This document shows, in pieces, positions 60,975 to 64,000 of a stretch of DNA of 64,000 nt. Source of the DNA: an uncultured Flavobacterium sp. (GTDB taxonomy: Bacteria > Bacteroidota > Bacteroidia > Flavobacteriales > Flavobacteriaceae). Position numbers and translations under genes: made by a program. The stretch covers positions 62,001 through 126,000 of the forward strand of contig NZ_OY730239.1 in assembly GCF_963422545.1 (NCBI RefSeq), read 5' to 3'. The notes beneath the pieces were generated by a model that was not told the DNA's origin, ran no database searches, and worked only from the letters and a program-made list of their open reading frames with translations. The stretch's first letter is position 1. The number at the start of each line of letters is the position of its first letter.

Positions 60975-61826
60975 TTATTGATTAGCAACATGGTAGGCAA
61001 TTAATCCATCAATAGGTCTTCTTAAAACATTCCCTAATTGAAGCTCATATTTATTAAATGTTTCTTGTAATTCATCTTTTAAATAAAAAGCAATAGAACC
61101 CACAAAATGAACCGGAACTTCTTTACAATTATCAAATTGTTTGATGTAATTTTTCACGAAAGATTTCATTCCTTTGAAGATAATTTTTCGACAAAATTCA
61201 GTCTCTTTATGTTTGATCAGGAACTTTGCAAAAGTCGCTAAATACGCATTTGGATTTGCTTCTTTGTATAATTTATTTTTAATAAAATCAGGATCTAAGT
61301 TGTATTCTTTTTCAAATTCAACCGCCAATTCCTTAGGCATTTTATTAAAATAATATTTTCTGATTAATTCTTTTCCAAAAACATTCCCACTACAATCATC
61401 CATCGCGATATAACCTAATGACTGTACTTTTTGATGCAATAATTTTCCATCAAAATAACTACAGTTAGATCCTGTTCCTAATATACTTACAATTGCTTCT
61501 TCTCCTTTTGGAGTTGTTGCATAAACTGCAGCATAGGTATCTTCATGAACTTCTACTATAGCATTGCTAAAATATTCCTGAAATATTCGAGAAAGTGCTG
61601 TTTGCATTCTCTCAGTTCCACAACCTGCTCCGTAAAAGAACAAATGAGTGGCTTCTTTTTTGTTTTGCAAAATATCAAAACGGTCATTTAATCTTTCTAT
61701 GATTTCAGGACCATCAAGAATTTCAGGATTCAGCCCTAGAGTTTGTGTGGTAAATAATACTTTTCCGTTATCATCAATTGCAATCCAATCGGCTTTAGTA
61801 GATCCACTATCAACTATTAATTTCAT
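60975..61826 (-). CDS. N-acetylglucosamine kinase (BadF/BadG/BcrA/BcrD ATPase family)
   Basis: 283 residues, actin-like ATPase fold: phosphate-1 motif VDSGSTKADW (4-13), GAGCGTERM, phosphate-2 SILGTGSNCSYFDGK, and adenosine motif FVGSIAFYLKDEL. Relatives phosphorylate GlcNAc or glucosamine. It would provide the GlcNAc-6-P used by the PIG-L/NagB fusion of the chitin locus 38 kb away. Followed by mgsA with a ten-base gap and preceded by gapA across a terminator. Confidence 0.88.
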   Translation of the reverse strand: MKLIVDSGSTKADWIAIDDNGKVLFTTQTLGLNPEILDGPEIIERLNDRFDILQNKKEATHLFFYGAGCGTERMQTALSRIFQEYFSNAIVEVHEDTYAAVYATTPKGEEAIVSILGTGSNCSYFDGKLLHQKVQSLGYIAMDDCSGNVFGKELIRKYYFNKMPKELAVEFEKEYNLDPDFIKNKLYKEANPNAYLATFAKFLIKHKETEFCRKIIFKGMKSFVKNYIKQFDNCKEVPVHFVGSIAFYLKDELQETFNKYELQLGNVLRRPIDGLIAYHVANQ

Positions 61827-61907
61827 TTTATTCAGTTTTTGGATTAGTTGCTCTTTAATTAATTTAAAAGTGTATTTTTTACATTAATTAAAGTAGTAAC
61901 AAAATAA

Positions 61908-61943
61908 GAAAATCCCGTTACTATAGAATAACGGGATTTTGCA
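61908..61943 (-). terminator. Terminator after gapA
   Basis: AAAATCCCGTTA / TAACGGGATTTT stem with T-rich minus-strand tail, 15 bases past the stop. Confidence 0.85.
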
Positions 61944-61956
61944 AAAATATATATTA

Positions 61957-62961
61957 TTATTTTAAACCTGCAATATGCACAGATAAATCAATCAATTTAC
62001 TTGAATATCCGTACTCATTATCATACCAAGAAACAAGTTTGAAAAAAGTTGAATTTAAACCAATTCCTGCAGTAGCGTCAATGATTGAAGTTCTTTTATC
62101 TGAAATAAAGTCCTGAGATACAACAGCATCCTCAGTATATCCAAGAATACCTTTCATTGTAGTTTCAGAAGCATTTTTCAAAACTGCCATAATTTCTTCA
62201 TAAGAAGTTTCTTTAGCAACTTTTACAGTTAAATCTACTGTAGAAACGTCAGCAGTAGGAACACGGAAAGCCATACCAGTTAATTTTCCATTCAACTCTG
62301 GAATAACTTTTCCAACTGCTTTTGCAGCACCTGTAGATGACGGAATGATGTTTATGCTAGCTGCACGTCCACCTCTCCAGTCTTTTCTAGAAGGACCATC
62401 AGCTGTCATTTGAGTTGAAGTTGTAGCGTGAACAGTTGTCATTAAAGCTTCAACAATTCCAAAATTATCGTGAATAACTTTAGCTAAAGGAGCTAAACAG
62501 TTTGTAGTACAAGAAGCGTTAGAAACTACTAAATCAGTAGCTTTTGCTGTTTCATGGTTTACTCCCATTACAAACATTGGAGCATCTGCAGACGGAGCAG
62601 AAATAATTACTTTTTTAGCACCACCTTTAATGTGCTCATTTGCAGTTTCGATAGTTGTAAAAATACCTGTACATTCAGCAACTACATCAACATCTACTTC
62701 ATTCCATTTTAAGTCAGCAGGATTTCTTTCTGCAGTGATACGGATATTTCTTCCGTTTACATAAAGTTTTCCTTCTTTTACTTCTACAGTTCCATTAAAA
62801 CGACCGTGAACTGAATCATATTTTAATAAGTAAGCTAAGTGATCTACATCTAGCAAATCATTGATTGCTACCACTTCTACATTATCTCTATTGAAAGTTT
62901 CTCTAAAAACGATTCTTCCAATACGTCCAAATCCGTTTATTCCTAATTTTACTTTTGACAT
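61957..62961 (-). CDS. gapA: Glyceraldehyde-3-phosphate dehydrogenase
   Basis: 334 residues. Rossmann GINGFGRIGR (8-17), catalytic Cys in SNASCTTNCLAP (about 149-160), TADGPSRKDWRGGRAASIN and WYDNEYGYSSKLIDL. NAD-dependent glycolytic step that makes 1,3-bisphosphoglycerate. Residue D33-like in AINDLLD supports NAD preference. It follows pfkA on the same strand by about 100 bases; a joint glycolytic unit is likely. Confidence 0.97.
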   Translation of the reverse strand: MSKVKLGINGFGRIGRIVFRETFNRDNVEVVAINDLLDVDHLAYLLKYDSVHGRFNGTVEVKEGKLYVNGRNIRITAERNPADLKWNEVDVDVVAECTGIFTTIETANEHIKGGAKKVIISAPSADAPMFVMGVNHETAKATDLVVSNASCTTNCLAPLAKVIHDNFGIVEALMTTVHATTSTQMTADGPSRKDWRGGRAASINIIPSSTGAAKAVGKVIPELNGKLTGMAFRVPTADVSTVDLTVKVAKETSYEEIMAVLKNASETTMKGILGYTEDAVVSQDFISDKRTSIIDATAGIGLNSTFFKLVSWYDNEYGYSSKLIDLSVHIAGLK

Positions 62962-63059
62962 TTTACTTAATTTTTGCTTTTGTTTTTATTACACTAATTT
63001 AAAGTCTAATTTCCTCACAATAAACTTCATTCCTTTTTTTAAACTTTTATATGTATCTG

Positions 63060-64000
63060 TTATGTCGACATAATGTCTGACACTCTCAACAATTCTCTAT
63101 CAATTTCAGATTTACCTTTAATCGCTTGCTCTAATGGAGTCAAAGCCACTTTGTCTTCACGCAAACCAACCATATAATTTGATTTACCTTCGATCAAAGA
63201 TTCTACTGCTTTTACACCTAAACGGCTCGCAAGAACACGGTCAAAACAAGATGGAGATCCACCACGCTGCATGTGTCCTAAAACAGAAACTCTCACGTCA
63301 TATTCAGGCAAGTTAGCTTCAACGTAATCTTTTAATTCGAATACGTTTTTACCAATTTTATCACCTTCAGCGATAACTACTATACTTGATGATTTTCCTG
63401 AAGCTTTACTTTTTTGAAGAGAGTCCAACAATCTGTCTAGACCTAAATCTTCTTCAGGGATAAGAATTTCTTCGGCACCTGCACCAATTCCGGCATTTAA
63501 AGCAATATGACCGGCATCTCTACCCATAACCTCTACAAAAAACAGACGGTTATGAGAACTTGCAGTGTCTCTAATTTTATCGATACAATCTACTACAGTA
63601 TTTAAGGCCGTATCATATCCTAATGTATGAGTTGTACCATAGATATCGTTGTCAATTGTACCAGGGATTCCCATTACCGGGAAATTATATTCTGAATTAA
63701 AAATCAAACCTCCGGTAAAACTTCCGTCTCCTCCAATAACAACAAGAGCATCAACTCCTGCTTTCACAAGATTGTCGTGAGCTTTTTTTCTACCTTCCGG
63801 GGTTCTAAACTCAACAGAACGAGCCGATTTTAAGATCGTTCCACCTTTGTTTACTATATTATTTACGCTTCGAGGACCCATTTCTTTGAAATCTCCTTCG
63901 ATCATTCCTTGATACCCTCTATAAATTCCTATGCATTCTATATTATGATAAGCACATGTTCGAACAACTGATCGTATTGCGGCATTCATTCCTGGCGAGT
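63060..64000 (-). CDS. pfkA: ATP-dependent 6-phosphofructokinase (N-terminus cut by window edge)
   Basis: The visible part, about 313 codons, runs to the right edge in frame. Upstream of the first ATG (63989) the frame continues SPG, so the true GGDSPGMNAAIR motif and about 20 residues lie outside. Visible motifs: GGDGSFTGG, GIPGTIDNDI (TIDND catalytic Asp), EVMGRDAGHIAL and MQRGGSPSCFDR. It phosphorylates fructose-6-phosphate, the end product of the chitin route, and is allosterically controlled in known members. Confidence 0.96.
   Translation of the reverse strand, partial: SPGMNAAIRSVVRTCAYHNIECIGIYRGYQGMIEGDFKEMGPRSVNNIVNKGGTILKSARSVEFRTPEGRKKAHDNLVKAGVDALVVIGGDGSFTGGLIFNSEYNFPVMGIPGTIDNDIYGTTHTLGYDTALNTVVDCIDKIRDTASSHNRLFFVEVMGRDAGHIALNAGIGAGAEEILIPEEDLGLDRLLDSLQKSKASGKSSSIVVIAEGDKIGKNVFELKDYVEANLPEYDVRVSVLGHMQRGGSPSCFDRVLASRLGVKAVESLIEGKSNYMVGLREDKVALTPLEQAIKGKSEIDRELLRVSDIMST

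Overview
The window is chromosomal DNA from a Flavobacterium-like member of the Bacteroidota, probably close to F. johnsoniae. The AT-rich base composition, SusC/SusD pair, type IX secretion (T9SS) C-terminal tails, TAnnTTTG promoter boxes, bacillithiol gene bshA, Bacteroidota-type ABC-F protein and chitin-utilization gene order all point that way. No rRNA, tRNA, CRISPR array, insertion sequence or prophage was recognised.

Region 1 (1-2.6 kb, minus strand): rnz (cut by the window edge), a small STAS-like gene, pyrB and pyrR. The gaps between them are filled with palindromic repeats. Region 2 (2.6-9.7 kb) is accessory in character: an AT-rich pair made of a nucleotidyltransferase-fold protein and a DUF262 protein, a RibD/DHFR-like reductase, an orphan protein, a secreted purple acid phosphatase-like T9SS cargo and a VOC protein, separated by several dispersed repeat families. 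Region 3 (9.9-14.4 kb): ABC-F ATPase, a TlpA-like secreted protein, a WG-repeat protein and a 900-bp repeat-only stretch.

Region 4 (14.5-33.4 kb) is the centrepiece, a chitin-utilization locus. On the minus strand, in transcription order, lie susC-like, susD-like, a PIG-L/NagB fusion, a GH20 hexosaminidase and a giant two-GH18 chitinase with nine tandem linker domains. Diverging on the plus strand are a LytS-type kinase, a LytTR regulator and a sugar MFS permease. The inferred flow is: secreted ChiA cuts chitin, SusCD imports oligomers, GH20 releases GlcNAc, the MFS protein brings GlcNAc into the cytoplasm, the BadF-type kinase at 61 kb phosphorylates it, and the fusion enzyme deacetylates and deaminates it to fructose-6-phosphate. 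That product feeds pfkA and gapA at 62-64 kb.

Region 5 (33.4-51.3 kb) is mostly housekeeping: transaldolase-like fsa, an SDR, the SRP RNA with a clear promoter and terminator, glutamine cyclotransferase, hutI and hutG, a DEAD-box helicase, a TPR hybrid histidine kinase, a dicarboxylate symporter, aroC, an LpxH-like phosphatase, bshA and small envelope proteins. Region 6 (51.6-60.4 kb) is a minus-strand envelope/redox series (amidase, MlaD-type MCE protein, membrane Fe-S protein, CCG Fe-S protein, two unknowns) divergent from an LptD-like outer-membrane protein and RidA. Region 7 (60.5-64 kb, minus) holds mgsA, the GlcNAc kinase, gapA and pfkA (cut by the edge).

Three copies of a structured element in gene-downstream gaps (14.2, 34.8 and 50.7 kb) look like a Flavo-1-type RNA. 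Best candidates for something undescribed are the nucleotidyltransferase-DUF262 pair, the ordered domain array of the chitinase, and the dispersed palindromic repeats.
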